64,000 bases of DNA from a virus, in the IMG/VR virus record IMGVR_UViG_3300046171_000231, positions 1 through 64,000 of that record; one strand, given 5' to 3'. Below are positions 41,689-50,193 of this stretch, piece after piece. Position 1 is the first letter of the stretch. Each line of letters opens with the position of its first letter. A program made the translations under genes and the position numbers. The notes below the pieces were generated by a model. The model searched no databases. It was not told the origin of the DNA and worked only from the letters and a program-made list of their open reading frames with translations.

Positions 41689-42948
41689 ATGTCGAGTAAT
41701 CGTAGAGCAAATGCTTCTAGAAGAAGAAAAGGAATCTACACAAGGCAAGAATTAATAAAAAAACACGGGTTAGCAACTTTTCATCCTGACCCTGAAGAAA
41801 ACCGCAAGCTTCAAGAAACTAAAGGAAAGAGTATAGATTTTACAGGTAACTATACAAACTCAGATGGAACTCAAGTAAAAAAGTCGAAATTTGCTAATGA
41901 TACTAAGACCACTGGATCAACTGCAAAAAAGAACTTACAAGTTAGAAAGTCAAATATAAAAACAAGATTAGGATATCCTCTTGCAAGAGGTCCAGGTGAA
42001 TTTACTGGAGATACGCTTATGATTAAGTGTATGGAATATGTTGCACCAAAAAATGGAACAGGACTTGGAATAAATTTTGATAGAACAACTCAAAAAGTTG
42101 CACAAGGTGGAGTATTAAATGGTAGGACATATAAAGCTGGTGATACTTATACAAAGTATTCTAATATTAGAATGAATGCAAATGATGCGAACAGTCGAAT
42201 GAGTCGGAATCAAAAAATAAAATATTATGTTGAGTTACCAATTCCTCAAGAAGTAAATGATTCCAATATTGTTACTTGGGGTGACGATACAATGAATATA
42301 TTTCAATTAGCAGGAGTTGCTGCTGCAACAGCAATACAGAATAATCCAAATAAAAGTTTTCAAAATGTACTAGATGTACTGCAAGGAGATATTCAATTAG
42401 ATAAATTATCACCCGATTTACAAAGAGCAATTCGTGCAGGATTTAGTGGTGCTGCGATTAATGCTTTAGGTGGTAATGTCAATCGTGCAGGATTAATTTC
42501 AAGAGCAACAGGTCAGGTTCTTAACTCTAACTTAGAATTACTATTTGGTGGAGTAAATCTAAGAACATTCCCATTCAGTATCACATTCACACCTAGATAT
42601 TATGAAGAAATGCTTGAGGTGAAGAGAATAATAAGACAATTTAAAATGGCGATGGCAGCAAAAGCAGGTCAAATGAATGGTGGTTCTGCATCAGGTATTT
42701 TTCTTCAAGCACCAGATGTATTTTCACTTCGTTATTTACATAATGGTCAAGACCATCCATTCTTAAACAGTTTTAAAATGTGTGCTCTTACTGGTATGAA
42801 TGTAAACTATACAAATGCTGGTGCATATGCAAGTTATGAAGATGGTTCTCCAGTTAGTATCAGAATGAATTTAACATTTAAAGAACTTAATCCAATTTAC
42901 TCTGAGGATTATGATGGTATGAGTGATGAACAGGGAGTCGGATTCTAA
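41689..42948 (+). CDS. gp48: gp48-like baseplate tail-tube cap (419 aa)
   Basis: Basic N-terminus ASRRRKGIYTRQELIKKHG, central FPFSITFTPRYYEEMLEVKR, and C-terminal ALTGMNVNYTNAGAYASYED with PVSIRMNLTFKELNPIY match the gp48 tail-tube-cap family: the C-terminal domain repeats the tube fold. Late promoter upstream; one base overlap with gp53 downstream. Confidence 0.75.
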   Translation: MSSNRRANASRRRKGIYTRQELIKKHGLATFHPDPEENRKLQETKGKSIDFTGNYTNSDGTQVKKSKFANDTKTTGSTAKKNLQVRKSNIKTRLGYPLARGPGEFTGDTLMIKCMEYVAPKNGTGLGINFDRTTQKVAQGGVLNGRTYKAGDTYTKYSNIRMNANDANSRMSRNQKIKYYVELPIPQEVNDSNIVTWGDDTMNIFQLAGVAAATAIQNNPNKSFQNVLDVLQGDIQLDKLSPDLQRAIRAGFSGAAINALGGNVNRAGLISRATGQVLNSNLELLFGGVNLRTFPFSITFTPRYYEEMLEVKRIIRQFKMAMAAKAGQMNGGSASGIFLQAPDVFSLRYLHNGQDHPFLNSFKMCALTGMNVNYTNAGAYASYEDGSPVSIRMNLTFKELNPIYSEDYDGMSDEQGVGF

Positions 42949-43673
42949 TGGGATATTTTAGAGAATTACCTAATATTGCTTATCAGTCTCCGTTGACTCA
43001 TAAAAACTCATCGAGAGATTATATATTAATCAAGAATTTATTTCGTAGAACAAAACTCTTTGATTTTCTAAAAGATAATGTTTCATTATTAAATAAATTT
43101 ACAATTGGTGACGGTGATCGTCCTGATATGATTGCAGAAGAATTATATGGAGATCCAACACTTGACTACATTGTTGTATTAGTTGCTGGAATTATTAATA
43201 TAAATCACGAATGGCCACTACAAGATTATAAAGTATATGATTTTGCTTTAGAAAAATATGGTTCAGAAACAGAGATGAATGCAAATCATCATTATGAAAC
43301 TTTTGAAATAAGAGATGATCAGAATCGTCTTATACTTCCACCTAATTTAATTGTTGATGTTGATTTTAAAATTGATGGTACTGCTCATAAATTTCCAGAA
43401 ACAACATACACATTGAGATCTCAATCAGGATATACAATGTTAGATGATAAAGATGAATTTGGAGTTCTCACTGATAATATTGCCCGTGCGGTGACAAATT
43501 TAGAATACGAATATAATGAAAACGAAAAGAAAAGAGAAATTGATATTTTGATACCTGGTTATATACAAACCTTTATAAATGATTTAAGAGATGTAGTAAG
43601 ATATGATAAGAGCTCAAGTTATATTGCCAAGAATCTAGCATCTACAGAAAATACTGAAGTAGTTAATCCATAA
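42948..43673 (+). CDS. gp53: gp53-like baseplate wedge protein (241 aa)
   Basis: MGYFRELPNIAYQSPLTHKN, then NLFRRTKLFDFLKDNVSLLN, RPDMIAEELYGDPTLDYIVV and EWPLQDYKVYDFALEKYGS are the gp53 wedge signature; the C-terminus is variable, as usual. gp53 joins wedges in the T4 baseplate. Coupled to gp48 by TAATG. Converges on gp32. Confidence 0.85.
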   Translation: MGYFRELPNIAYQSPLTHKNSSRDYILIKNLFRRTKLFDFLKDNVSLLNKFTIGDGDRPDMIAEELYGDPTLDYIVVLVAGIININHEWPLQDYKVYDFALEKYGSETEMNANHHYETFEIRDDQNRLILPPNLIVDVDFKIDGTAHKFPETTYTLRSQSGYTMLDDKDEFGVLTDNIARAVTNLEYEYNENEKKREIDILIPGYIQTFINDLRDVVRYDKSSSYIAKNLASTENTEVVNP

Positions 43674-43697
43674 AAAAAGGGGGTCGTTTGACCCCCT
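43674..43697 (-). terminator. Intrinsic terminator of gp32
   Basis: Between convergent genes a stem GGGGGTC-AAAC-GACCCCC is followed on the minus strand by seven T's, so it ends gp32 transcripts. On the plus strand it has no T-tract and would be weak. Confidence 0.82.
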
Positions 43698-43714
43698 ACA
43701 CAATTACTTTGTAA

Positions 43715-44602
43715 TTATTCTTCTGCGAGTTTCGCAAAGTATGATAGTGCATCATCCTCTTCTTCTGCAACAGCAGGAGTTGGTTTTGATACAGCAGCAG
43801 TTACTAACTCTTCTGCTTGACCACGATCATTATCTTCCTCTTCAAACTGTGGTGCAGCGGACTTCTTATTTCCAAGAACATAATCTAGACGAGTCTTTAA
43901 CTCATCATATGTCTTGAACTGGTCTGGTGCAACAATCTCAGATAGTGAGAACTGTTTTTTCCAGAGTGTTTCCATTGCATCATCGTCATCAAGTAGAGGA
44001 CTTTGTGCTGCAAATTCAGAACTATCATAGTTTCTGTATCCTGCAACATTCTTTGCTTTTAACTTGAAGTTTGCACCTTGCCAGAAATCGAATGGATCGA
44101 TTGCTTCCTCGTCCTCAAACTCAGGTTGCATCGCTGCAGTAAGTTTGTCAAAGATTTTCTTTCCATACTTGTATAGAAATACTTTACCTTCGTTCTCAGG
44201 ATTCGCAGGGTCTTTTACAACATAAATGTTGCTAACATAAGTTAACTTACGCTTCTGCTTTCTTGCTGTTTCTTTTCCAGCGTCAGTTCCGTTGTTCCAG
44301 AGTAATGAGTTATACTCAGAAACAGGGTCTTTCTGTCCAAGAGTAGTGAGTGAGTTCTCAATGAACCATCCACCAGGTCCTTGGAATGCGTGTGAATATA
44401 GTTTTACAAATGGTAAATCTTCACCTTCGGGTGCAGGTAGGAATCTGATAACAGCATAACCGTTACCTCCTTTGTCTACATCTAGCTTCCAGATACGGTC
44501 ATCAGCGTTACCGCCCGTGTTGTTCATCTTCTCAACTTCTTTAACTAGTTTTGCTGTTAAAGAGCCAAGTTTAGACTGCTTTTTAAGGTCTTTAAAAGAC
44601 AT
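43715..44602 (-). CDS. gp32: gp32 single-stranded DNA-binding protein (295 aa)
   Basis: Opening MSFKDLKKQSKLGSLTAKL, then NGYAVIRFLPAPEGEDLPFV, AFQGPGGWFIENSLTTLG and KVFLYKYGKKIFDKL match T4 gp32. The C-terminus is very acidic (AVAEEEDDALSYFAKLAEE), the tail that contacts other replication proteins. The protein contains no Cys at all, so the T4 zinc site is absent. It coats ssDNA in replication and recombination. A TATAAT box lies 40 bases upstream. Confidence 0.92.
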   Translation of the reverse strand: MSFKDLKKQSKLGSLTAKLVKEVEKMNNTGGNADDRIWKLDVDKGGNGYAVIRFLPAPEGEDLPFVKLYSHAFQGPGGWFIENSLTTLGQKDPVSEYNSLLWNNGTDAGKETARKQKRKLTYVSNIYVVKDPANPENEGKVFLYKYGKKIFDKLTAAMQPEFEDEEAIDPFDFWQGANFKLKAKNVAGYRNYDSSEFAAQSPLLDDDDAMETLWKKQFSLSEIVAPDQFKTYDELKTRLDYVLGNKKSAAPQFEEEDNDRGQAEELVTAAVSKPTPAVAEEEDDALSYFAKLAEE

Positions 44603-44641
44603 TTAGATACCTCGGATAAATTGGATATTTTGGATAATTAG

Positions 44642-44647
44642 ATTATA
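44642..44647 (-). promoter_or_regulatory. TATAAT -10 box of gp32
   Basis: Minus-strand TGTTATAATC about 40 bases before the gp32 ATG. Confidence 0.55.
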
Positions 44648-44659
44648 ACAGATTAATAA

Positions 44660-44992
44660 TTAATTGTCAATAGAGTTCTTAAGATTCTCGATAGTATTTG
44701 ACATACCACTGAATAATAGCAACATATCAGTTCCTTCTGGGAAACCCATAAGTTCAACTGATTTTTGCAAATGATTCTTAAGATCGATTGCTTCTTTATC
44801 ATCAGAAAGACTGATGCGAGTATACATTACTCGTTGCCTCTCTAATAATTCAGTAAGTTTTTCAATGTGGTCAACTTTGTCTTCACGACTAAAAGTTCCA
44901 AACTTCATTGCATTCTTGTAAATAGACAACTGCAATTCGTTTATCTCTTGTAGTTCTTCACGAACTATGTCTGAATCAAAAAATTCACTCAT
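44660..44992 (-). CDS. DUF1825 protein (110 aa)
   Basis: MSEFFDSDIVREELQEINEL, KVDHIEKLTELLERQRVMY and SLSDDKEAIDLKNHLQKSV match DUF1825, a family restricted to cyanobacteria and their phages in my recollection. Entirely helical. Function unknown. Another pointer to a cyanobacterial host. Overlaps the oxygenase-like gene by four bases. Confidence 0.8.
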   Translation of the reverse strand: MSEFFDSDIVREELQEINELQLSIYKNAMKFGTFSREDKVDHIEKLTELLERQRVMYTRISLSDDKEAIDLKNHLQKSVELMGFPEGTDMLLLFSGMSNTIENLKNSIDN

Positions 44993-45675
44993 AAATTTAA
45001 GTTGAATACATTATTATTTAGGTCTGTTGTGCCTACAACATCACCTTTTGATGTGAAATGACGACGTTTTGATATCTGAACTAATTGACTCCAAGACCTT
45101 TCAACATCATCACCAATATAAGCTTTATGTGGTACACAAGAGTTGTAGATAGTTATTGTATTTTTCACTGCAGGTGCTGTTCCCATATACTCAAATCCAT
45201 AAGATTCTACTTTAGATATTTCCCATTGTTGCCAAGAAGTTTCCCATTGATCCAATAGTTCTTCTGGTCTGGGAAAGTCAAATCTATCATGTTTCCAATT
45301 ATCTTTATAATTATAAAACTGAGTTCCTCTTGAACCTTCGGGATGTTCACTCAACCATAAATTACCAACCCAACCTGGAAAGTCAACGTGAGGTACATGA
45401 TGATATTTGTGATAATAATAATTTGACCTATCAAAGTAATTTCCCCAAGGGAGAACTCTTGATATATCTGTGCCATCGGGTACAACTAATTCTTTCACAG
45501 TATTTTCTATAAATTTCTCAACTTTATCATCAATCTTCCATCCAATGAACGGATTGTACTGACCTACAATATGATCTATCTTGATAGGTAAATATTCACC
45601 AATATCCTCTACGTTGACAGTCCAGTAACCAAAATCATTTTTTAGGTTTGTATACTTAACTTCACCAATTCTCAT
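44989..45675 (-). CDS. 2OG/Fe(II) oxygenase-like protein (228 aa)
   Basis: YHHVPHVDFPGWVGNLWLSE gives H96-x-D98; VPHKAYIGDDVERSWSQL supplies a distal His and an Arg, an arrangement like DUF6445-type oxygenases. NTITIYNS is the strand before the distal His. Located between gp59 and DUF1825 genes, where cyanophages often carry an accessory gene. Activity is inferred from motifs. Confidence 0.65.
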   Translation of the reverse strand: MRIGEVKYTNLKNDFGYWTVNVEDIGEYLPIKIDHIVGQYNPFIGWKIDDKVEKFIENTVKELVVPDGTDISRVLPWGNYFDRSNYYYHKYHHVPHVDFPGWVGNLWLSEHPEGSRGTQFYNYKDNWKHDRFDFPRPEELLDQWETSWQQWEISKVESYGFEYMGTAPAVKNTITIYNSCVPHKAYIGDDVERSWSQLVQISKRRHFTSKGDVVGTTDLNNNVFNLNL

Positions 45676-46268
45676 ACTTCAACTATTTCTCGTAATATTT
45701 TTTTGAATTGAAATACGTTTATACTAAGGAATGGTTTATATTTTCTTATTTTTAAACTTACGGTTTCCCATACAGGGTCAAGTAGCTTTTCATCAAACTT
45801 ATCTGAAAACGAGAATATGATATCAAAGATGACAAATGTTTCAAGTGATATGTCACCACCTAAGAATCTTTTCAATATAATAGGATGTCCTTTCCCACAT
45901 TCAAACAATTCTTCTAACTTATTTTCTTCTAACAATTTACTTGATTCTTCTTTGAATAAGTAAGAAATACTCTGTTGTCTTCTTGTCCAGTCTGCATAAG
46001 TTCTTTCACCAGAATTAATAATCTCACCTATCCACAAGTTCTTTGGATTATCTGTAGTCACAAAGTTTGCTAATAGAAAATCAACAATCTGATCATCAGA
46101 ATATTTTCTCGATGTTTTCTCGAACCAATACTTATCTTTCCTTTTATTAAAGGATGTCATAGTTGCACGAGATTTACCACCATACCTAAAAAAGTCATAC
46201 TTACGGTTCGTAAAATGACTTTTCATTGATAGATATGACTGGTAGGTTTCAAATGGAGTCACTTTCAT
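45672..46268 (-). CDS. gp59: gp59-like loader of the gp41 helicase (198 aa)
   Basis: MKVTPFETYQSYLSMKSHFT, YDFFRYGGKSRATMTSFNKR and KDKYWFEKTSRKYSDD are the gp59 signature; the rest is all-helical. ATG 46268, with AGAGGAAG before it, is preferred to a GTG five codons upstream. gp59 loads gp41 onto gp32-coated DNA; gp32 is encoded nearby, as in T4. Confidence 0.84.
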   Translation of the reverse strand: MKVTPFETYQSYLSMKSHFTNRKYDFFRYGGKSRATMTSFNKRKDKYWFEKTSRKYSDDQIVDFLLANFVTTDNPKNLWIGEIINSGERTYADWTRRQQSISYLFKEESSKLLEENKLEELFECGKGHPIILKRFLGGDISLETFVIFDIIFSFSDKFDEKLLDPVWETVSLKIRKYKPFLSINVFQFKKILREIVEV

Positions 46269-46452
46269 CTTCTTCCTCTTCACTATCTAATTCTGTAATT
46301 GAGTCAACAGGTACTTCTGCTTCTCCTATTTTATACCAGTGTTGGTCAACACCAATACTATCAGGTCTGACACCCAAGTATTTTAAGTCAGGGAAAGAAT
46401 GCTCACGAAGCATCGCTTGCAATCTCCAATGAATCAATTCTGATTTTTTCAT
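46249..46452 (-). CDS. Conserved cyanophage hypothetical protein (67 aa)
   Basis: MKKSELIHWRLQAMLREHSF then KYLGVRPDSIGVDQHWYKIG and an acidic tail. It lies between gp33 and gp59, overlapping gp59 by 20 bases. Its position and small size recall DsbA/gp33-region proteins of T4-like phages, but I cannot assign one. Confidence 0.72.
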   Translation of the reverse strand: MKKSELIHWRLQAMLREHSFPDLKYLGVRPDSIGVDQHWYKIGEAEVPVDSITELDSEEEEDESDSI

Positions 46453-46715
46453 TATAAAGGCAATTTTGCTCTTGATGTAGGTTTCATAAAGTTAAGACGG
46501 GTTGCATCCCATTTTAATCTTTCTTTTAAAGGTTTGGATATTAACTTCGATACTGATTCTACCTCAATATTGTTAGTTTCGCAATAGTAGCAGATTGCAT
46601 CAATATAATTGAAGTCTTCTTCTGCTGCGACAATCTTTTCGATTTCGATTGCAAATTTAGATGGTGTCAAGAATTTATTCTCGATTGCCTGTTCTAGTTC
46701 TTTATTCGGTTCCAT
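46452..46715 (-). CDS. gp33: gp33-like late transcription co-activator (87 aa)
   Basis: KFLTPSKFAIEIEKIVAAEE, YIDAICYYCETNNIEVESVS and KLISKPLKERLKWDA, ending RAKLPL, match cyanophage gp33, which links RNA polymerase carrying the late sigma to the sliding clamp. ATG 46715 lies inside the end of the PD-(D/E)XK gene (14-base overlap); a longer start was rejected. It fits the many late promoters seen here. Confidence 0.76.
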   Translation of the reverse strand: MEPNKELEQAIENKFLTPSKFAIEIEKIVAAEEDFNYIDAICYYCETNNIEVESVSKLISKPLKERLKWDATRLNFMKPTSRAKLPL

Positions 46716-47385
46716 AGATTTCCAGTTTATCTTGAACAAATTTGTTAATGTATTCTCCGAGGAGTTTGATGTACTTTGCTTTGTTGTATTCTTCATAGAC
46801 GATGCATTCTCCATTTTCACAGGACATAATAATTACTAATTTTTTAACAGATATACCCGTTAATTCATACAACATACAACCGTATGCCATACACTGGACG
46901 AAGTAATGTTCTATCCAGTCTCTTGGTTTTGGTTTCTTAGAAGTCTTAAAGTCTATTATCGCTAACTCGTCCTCGTATTCTGCAATACAATCAACAGTTC
47001 CAGCAATTCCTAGTTGCCTACTGTAGAGCGAACCCTCTAAAGCGTAAATATTATTTATATTACCAATTTTTTGTTTCGCCACACTGAACAGAAAATTAGA
47101 AATCGGAGGAACTTTTGGAAGTTTCTCATCATTCAATAAATGATGTTCAGTTAGAGTGTGAAAATCAGTACCACGGGTGGTAGCTGCCTTAGTAACACGG
47201 TTTGCTTCTTCATCACCTACTCTTTTTCGCCATTTAACAAATATTTCTTTATTAAAATGACTTGTAACAGATGTGATTGAAACTAATTTTATTAATTCAT
47301 CTTCGTCAGGAACAGAATAGTAGCGTACACCATCTATCGTTTCCCTTGTTAGTTTTGGAAGATCAATATCAACATGATTAAACAT
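46702..47385 (-). CDS. RecB/Cas4-like PD-(D/E)XK exonuclease (227 aa)
   Basis: GIAGTVDCIAEYEDELAIID then FKTSKKPKP, with QCMAYGCMLYE after it, is the RecB-type nuclease core: D in TVD, D-x-K in DFKTS, and the Q-x3-Y helix. The N-terminal half is helical with RGTDFHTLTEHHL, the first motif. Common in cyanophages, presumably for DNA processing or recombination. Joined to phoH by TAATG. Confidence 0.78.
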   Translation of the reverse strand: MFNHVDIDLPKLTRETIDGVRYYSVPDEDELIKLVSITSVTSHFNKEIFVKWRKRVGDEEANRVTKAATTRGTDFHTLTEHHLLNDEKLPKVPPISNFLFSVAKQKIGNINNIYALEGSLYSRQLGIAGTVDCIAEYEDELAIIDFKTSKKPKPRDWIEHYFVQCMAYGCMLYELTGISVKKLVIIMSCENGECIVYEEYNKAKYIKLLGEYINKFVQDKLEIYGTE

Positions 47386-48142
47386 TAAAGACCAATATCA
47401 AGTTTTGCAATAATATATTCTTTGACAAGTCCAGAACGAACTATATCATTGATACCAAACTCTATTATATCAAAGGATGGCATTTTACGCAAGATGTTAA
47501 GAAAGTCGTGTATGCCATTCCTGTCATTAGTTTTAACTAAATCAGTTTGACTAGCATCACCACAAAAAATAATCCTACTATTTTCACCAATACGAGTGAT
47601 GATTGAATCTAATTCGTGAAATTAAGATTCTGAAACTCATCAACAATTACAATCGCATTATCTAATGTAGTTCCTCTTATAAAAGAAGTACTCCAAAATT
47701 TTATACTTTCTTGTGCTTTCAAATTACCATATAACATTTCAAAGTCAGCATCAGTTGGCATTTGAAACATATATTTTACCATATTTTTATATGGTATCTG
47801 GTAAATATCAGCTTTATCTTCGTGGTCACCAGGTAAAAAACCAATCTCACGAGTTGAAACTAAAGAACGAACAAGATATATTCTTTCGTATGGTGTTGTT
47901 TCATCAAGAATATCTGCAAGAGCATTATATAATGAAATAAATGTTTTACCTGTACCTGCAGTGCCATATGCAACTAGATGTTTATCTTGAGCATATGCAT
48001 CAAAAAGTTTCTTTTGATTATCTGTGATAGGTTCAATATCAAGAAGGTAAGTATTTCCAATCGGTTTCTTACGTTTCATTTGTTTCGTAGTTAATCCGAT
48101 ACCTATGGGTTGATCCCCATTAGTCTTCTTTTTTCTTGGCAT
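47385..48142 (-). pseudogene. phoH: PhoH-like ATPase, one-base frameshift
   Basis: Walker A GTAGTGKTF and Walker B AIVIVDEFQNLNF are intact; then the frame ends in FTN*. One extra base near 47618 restores HELDSIITRIGENSRIIFCG, TDLVKTNDRNGIHDFL and GLVKEYIIAKLDIGL up to the TAA at 47385, overlapping the next ATG as TAATG. Full length is then about 252 residues, as expected of cyanophage PhoH. PhoH is a phosphate-regulon ATPase of uncertain function. A sequencing deletion is likelier than a true loss. Confidence 0.85.
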
Positions 48143-48146
48143 TTGA

Positions 48147-48395
48147 TTAAAGTGGTTTTACTCTAGAACCTGGTGATTTTTGTGCTTTTTTAAGCACATC
48201 GTTCCAACCTGGTTTACTCTTTCTTAACTTATCTTTCCATTCTCCGACTTCACCAACACCTGGCATTGTTGAAGGATCAGAATAATCTCTCAACCAATCA
48301 GGATTATCTTTACACCACTGATCCCATTTTGTGATACTCATCATCACTTCTTTCTGTTCACCAGTTTTTGTATTTACTACAGGGTATGTTGCCAT
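48147..48395 (-). CDS. Conserved T4-like cyanophage hypothetical protein (82 aa)
   Basis: MATYPVVNTKTGEQKEVMMS then WCKDNPDWLRDYSDPSTMPG and KPGWNDVLKKAQKSPGSRV; a phage family seen next to phoH and thyX in cyanophages. No catalytic motif. A CTAAATA late promoter lies before it. Confidence 0.76.
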   Translation of the reverse strand: MATYPVVNTKTGEQKEVMMSITKWDQWCKDNPDWLRDYSDPSTMPGVGEVGEWKDKLRKSKPGWNDVLKKAQKSPGSRVKPL

Positions 48396-48416
48396 AATAT
48401 TATAAAGTAGTATAGT

Positions 48417-48423
48417 TATTTAG
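48417..48423 (-). promoter_or_regulatory. Late promoter (CTAAATA)
   Basis: Minus-strand GTCTAAATAACT overlaps the end of thyX, 22 bases before the ATG at 48395. Confidence 0.65.
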
Positions 48424-49055
48424 ACCCATTCCAGAGCCGCAGATACAGTCGGAAACTGTTCGGTAAATAAAGACTTACAAGCATTTGCAATATCCATATG
48501 TTCTTTTTGTGTTCCGTGACCAGAACGTAAATCGATATAATGCACCCAAGAACGAACACTCCCAGACATATAAAGTCGAGTTGGTGTTGCTAATGGAAGA
48601 ACAAATCTCGCACATTCTTTTGCGATGCCTTCTCTCAATAGTTCATTATATAAGTCCATTCCTTCATTAAAATATAATTGAATTCTATCTTGTAAGAATT
48701 TAATTTGTTTTTCTGGTATATCATCAATACTATTCTGACGATTCTTTGTATCTTGCCTTCTCAATTCTGGTAGTGGTATACTTGCATCTAATAAATTTGT
48801 ATCAGCATATCTCTGACTAAACTCTTGGAATGTAAAAGAACGATGTCTTAAAATCTGTGCAGCAAGTCCTCTTGTAGTATTAATTTCAAGAGTCATAAAT
48901 GCTTGCTCAAAAATTGACCAATGCTGATGTTTGATGCAGTATTTTAAAAGACCTGCATAATTATCATTTTCCTGATTATTAGGATTGCTCACACGAGCAC
49001 AGTATGCCATGTGTTTTTCAGAATCTGGTGATACGCTAATTAATTTAACTTCCAT
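48420..49055 (-). CDS. thyX: FAD-dependent thymidylate synthase ThyX (211 aa)
   Basis: The ThyX motif RHRxxSxxxxSxRY appears as LRHRSFTFQEFSQRY; MAYCARVSNP at the N-terminus and LYMSGSVRSWVHYIDLRSGH at the C-terminus complete the family pattern. It makes dTMP from dUMP using FADH2 and methylene-THF, without thymidylate-linked DHFR. Full-length. Directly downstream of the oxygenase-like gene with no gap. Confidence 0.92.
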   Translation of the reverse strand: MEVKLISVSPDSEKHMAYCARVSNPNNQENDNYAGLLKYCIKHQHWSIFEQAFMTLEINTTRGLAAQILRHRSFTFQEFSQRYADTNLLDASIPLPELRRQDTKNRQNSIDDIPEKQIKFLQDRIQLYFNEGMDLYNELLREGIAKECARFVLPLATPTRLYMSGSVRSWVHYIDLRSGHGTQKEHMDIANACKSLFTEQFPTVSAALEWV

Positions 49056-49580
49056 TTAATTACTAAAACGTGATAAGTAAACAATGTCTCCTGATAGTAA
49101 TGTTCTACCATTTTTGATTGCAGGAGGAACCCAATGTGTGAAAAGACTTGGAAAAATTACCAATTGACCTTCTTTTATCCAATGTTTTTGATCATTAATA
49201 ATCAAAGGTGCACTTTCTTGTGGTGCATTTACATAATATGCAAAAGATAAAGCATGTGGAAAATGATTATGGGGTTCTATCCAAGAATTTATTGGATATG
49301 TTAAACCCCAATATGCGTCAATCTTAAAATTTTTTGTATTTCCTCTAGGGTTACTATTATACAGTGAATTACTGAAACGTGCAAGTTCAATTGCTGCGTC
49401 AGTTGTAATACTTTCAATCCAGTCAAATAATTTTTTTATCTCTGGAATATGTATATCAATATAATCATTTGTTTTATATGCTTTACCACCTTGAACAGCG
49501 AAGAATTCTTGAGTATTCAACCAAGAAAGGATATTTTCTTTTATATCAAGTGAGAATGGACAATCTAAAATTTCAATCAT
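49056..49580 (-). CDS. 2OG/Fe(II) oxygenase-like protein (174 aa)
   Basis: WIEPHNHFPHALSFAYYVNA carries candidate ligands H104/H106, EGQLVIFPSLFTHWVPP the distal His149, and R159 follows in KNGRTLLSGDI. The layout matches the PF13759-like family also seen at 20577-21101. Substrate unknown. Its start overlaps the small frameshifted gene upstream (ATGA). Confidence 0.75.
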   Translation of the reverse strand: MIEILDCPFSLDIKENILSWLNTQEFFAVQGGKAYKTNDYIDIHIPEIKKLFDWIESITTDAAIELARFSNSLYNSNPRGNTKNFKIDAYWGLTYPINSWIEPHNHFPHALSFAYYVNAPQESAPLIINDQKHWIKEGQLVIFPSLFTHWVPPAIKNGRTLLSGDIVYLSRFSN

Positions 49581-49748
49581 TTAAATCCTTTTGATGTTTG
49601 TTCTTGAATTCTTGCTAATTCATTTTTAGCAACTTCTAGTTGTTCACGAATTAATTTATTTTGTTCCTCATCGTACAAATAAGGTTGTTTGACTAATCTT
49701 TCTAAGCATTTTAACTAATCTTTTTACTCTGCTAATCGGGGTAGCCAT
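49577..49748 (-). pseudogene. Small cyanophage protein, one-base frameshift (about 56 aa)
   Basis: Starts MATPISRVKRLVKML, then loses frame; skipping one base near 49706 restores ERLVKQPYLYDEEQNKLI and ARIQEQTSKGFK to a TGA that overlaps the next ATG. The repaired product is a helical basic/acidic protein I recall from cyanophages. Its ATG overlaps the upstream small gene's end. Confidence 0.68.
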
Positions 49749-49895
49749 CGTCGTCCTCTAATATTTCATCATAATCTTGAGATATAGAAGGAGGTGGAGC
49801 AACATAAGATTCCACATCAGAAAAGACCTCTGCTTTATGTCATCTACCAATAATTCTAAGTTACGAACCATTAGTTTGAGTTTGTCTCTGTCCAT
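49732..49895 (-). pseudogene. Small cyanophage protein, one-base frameshift (about 54 aa)
   Basis: MDRDKLKLMVRNLELLVDDI followed by a frame change near 49836, where one missing A in a short A-run would restore KAEVFSDVESYVAPPPSIS and EILEDDDGYPD. The repaired protein is a conserved cyanophage type with a helical N-terminus and acidic C-terminus. Function unknown. Confidence 0.7.
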
Positions 49896-49914
49896 AGTTA
49901 TTATTGTTTCAACT

Positions 49915-49920
49915 ATTATA
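49915..49920 (-). promoter_or_regulatory. TATAAT -10 box after a terminator
   Basis: Minus-strand GTGCTATAATAGTTG, 20 bases before the ATG at 49895, directly after the terminator of the peptide operon. Confidence 0.6.
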
Positions 49921-49924
49921 GCAC

Positions 49925-49950
49925 AAAAAAAGGAGGGTAACAACCCCTCC
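49925..49950 (-). terminator. Intrinsic terminator of the riboswitch-led peptide operon
   Basis: Minus-strand GGAGGGGTTGTTACCCTCC stem-loop followed by seven T's. It lies eight bases after the stop of the 30-aa membrane peptide. Confidence 0.85.
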
Positions 49951-49957
49951 TTATAAT

Positions 49958-50050
49958 TTAGAACTTGTATCCATACAAGAATCTAGCTTCAGCGTAAATG
50001 ATAGTTAGAAATATAGCAGATGCTGCTAAAATTTCTGTTGTTACTAACAT
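49958..50050 (-). CDS. Membrane micropeptide of the riboswitch operon (30 aa)
   Basis: MLVTTEILAASAIFLTII then YAEARFLYGYKF: one transmembrane helix and an aromatic tail. The ATG shares its A with the stop of the 35-aa gene (TAATG), and a strong terminator follows, so it is the second and last peptide after the riboswitch. Unrecognised; a membrane effector of host nitrogen or photosystem function would be a guess. Confidence 0.65.
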   Translation of the reverse strand: MLVTTEILAASAIFLTIIYAEARFLYGYKF

Positions 50051-50157
50051 TACTTAGCGTGAGCGATGCCACGATATGTGAGTTCGACCTCTTTTGTTTG
50101 CTGAGCTTTTTTGTTGTTGGTGTCGTAAACAACACCACGATAAGTGACTTTTGCCAT
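50050..50157 (-). CDS. DUF4278-like downstream peptide (35 aa)
   Basis: Begins MAKVTYRGVVYDT and repeats TYRGIAH near the end; the paired YRG boxes recall DUF4278, a small cyanobacterial family. Preceded by TAGGAGAAAACC, a strong ribosome site, and by a tandem glutamine-riboswitch-like leader. Short peptides downstream of this RNA class gave it the name Downstream-peptide motif. The peptide's action is unknown; cyanobacterial riboswitch-controlled peptides (GifA/GifB type) inhibit glutamine synthetase, but this one has a different sequence. Confidence 0.76.
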   Translation of the reverse strand: MAKVTYRGVVYDTNNKKAQQTKEVELTYRGIAHAK

Positions 50158-50193
50158 TGGTTTTCTCCTAAAGTAATTGGATGTTTTTAATAT

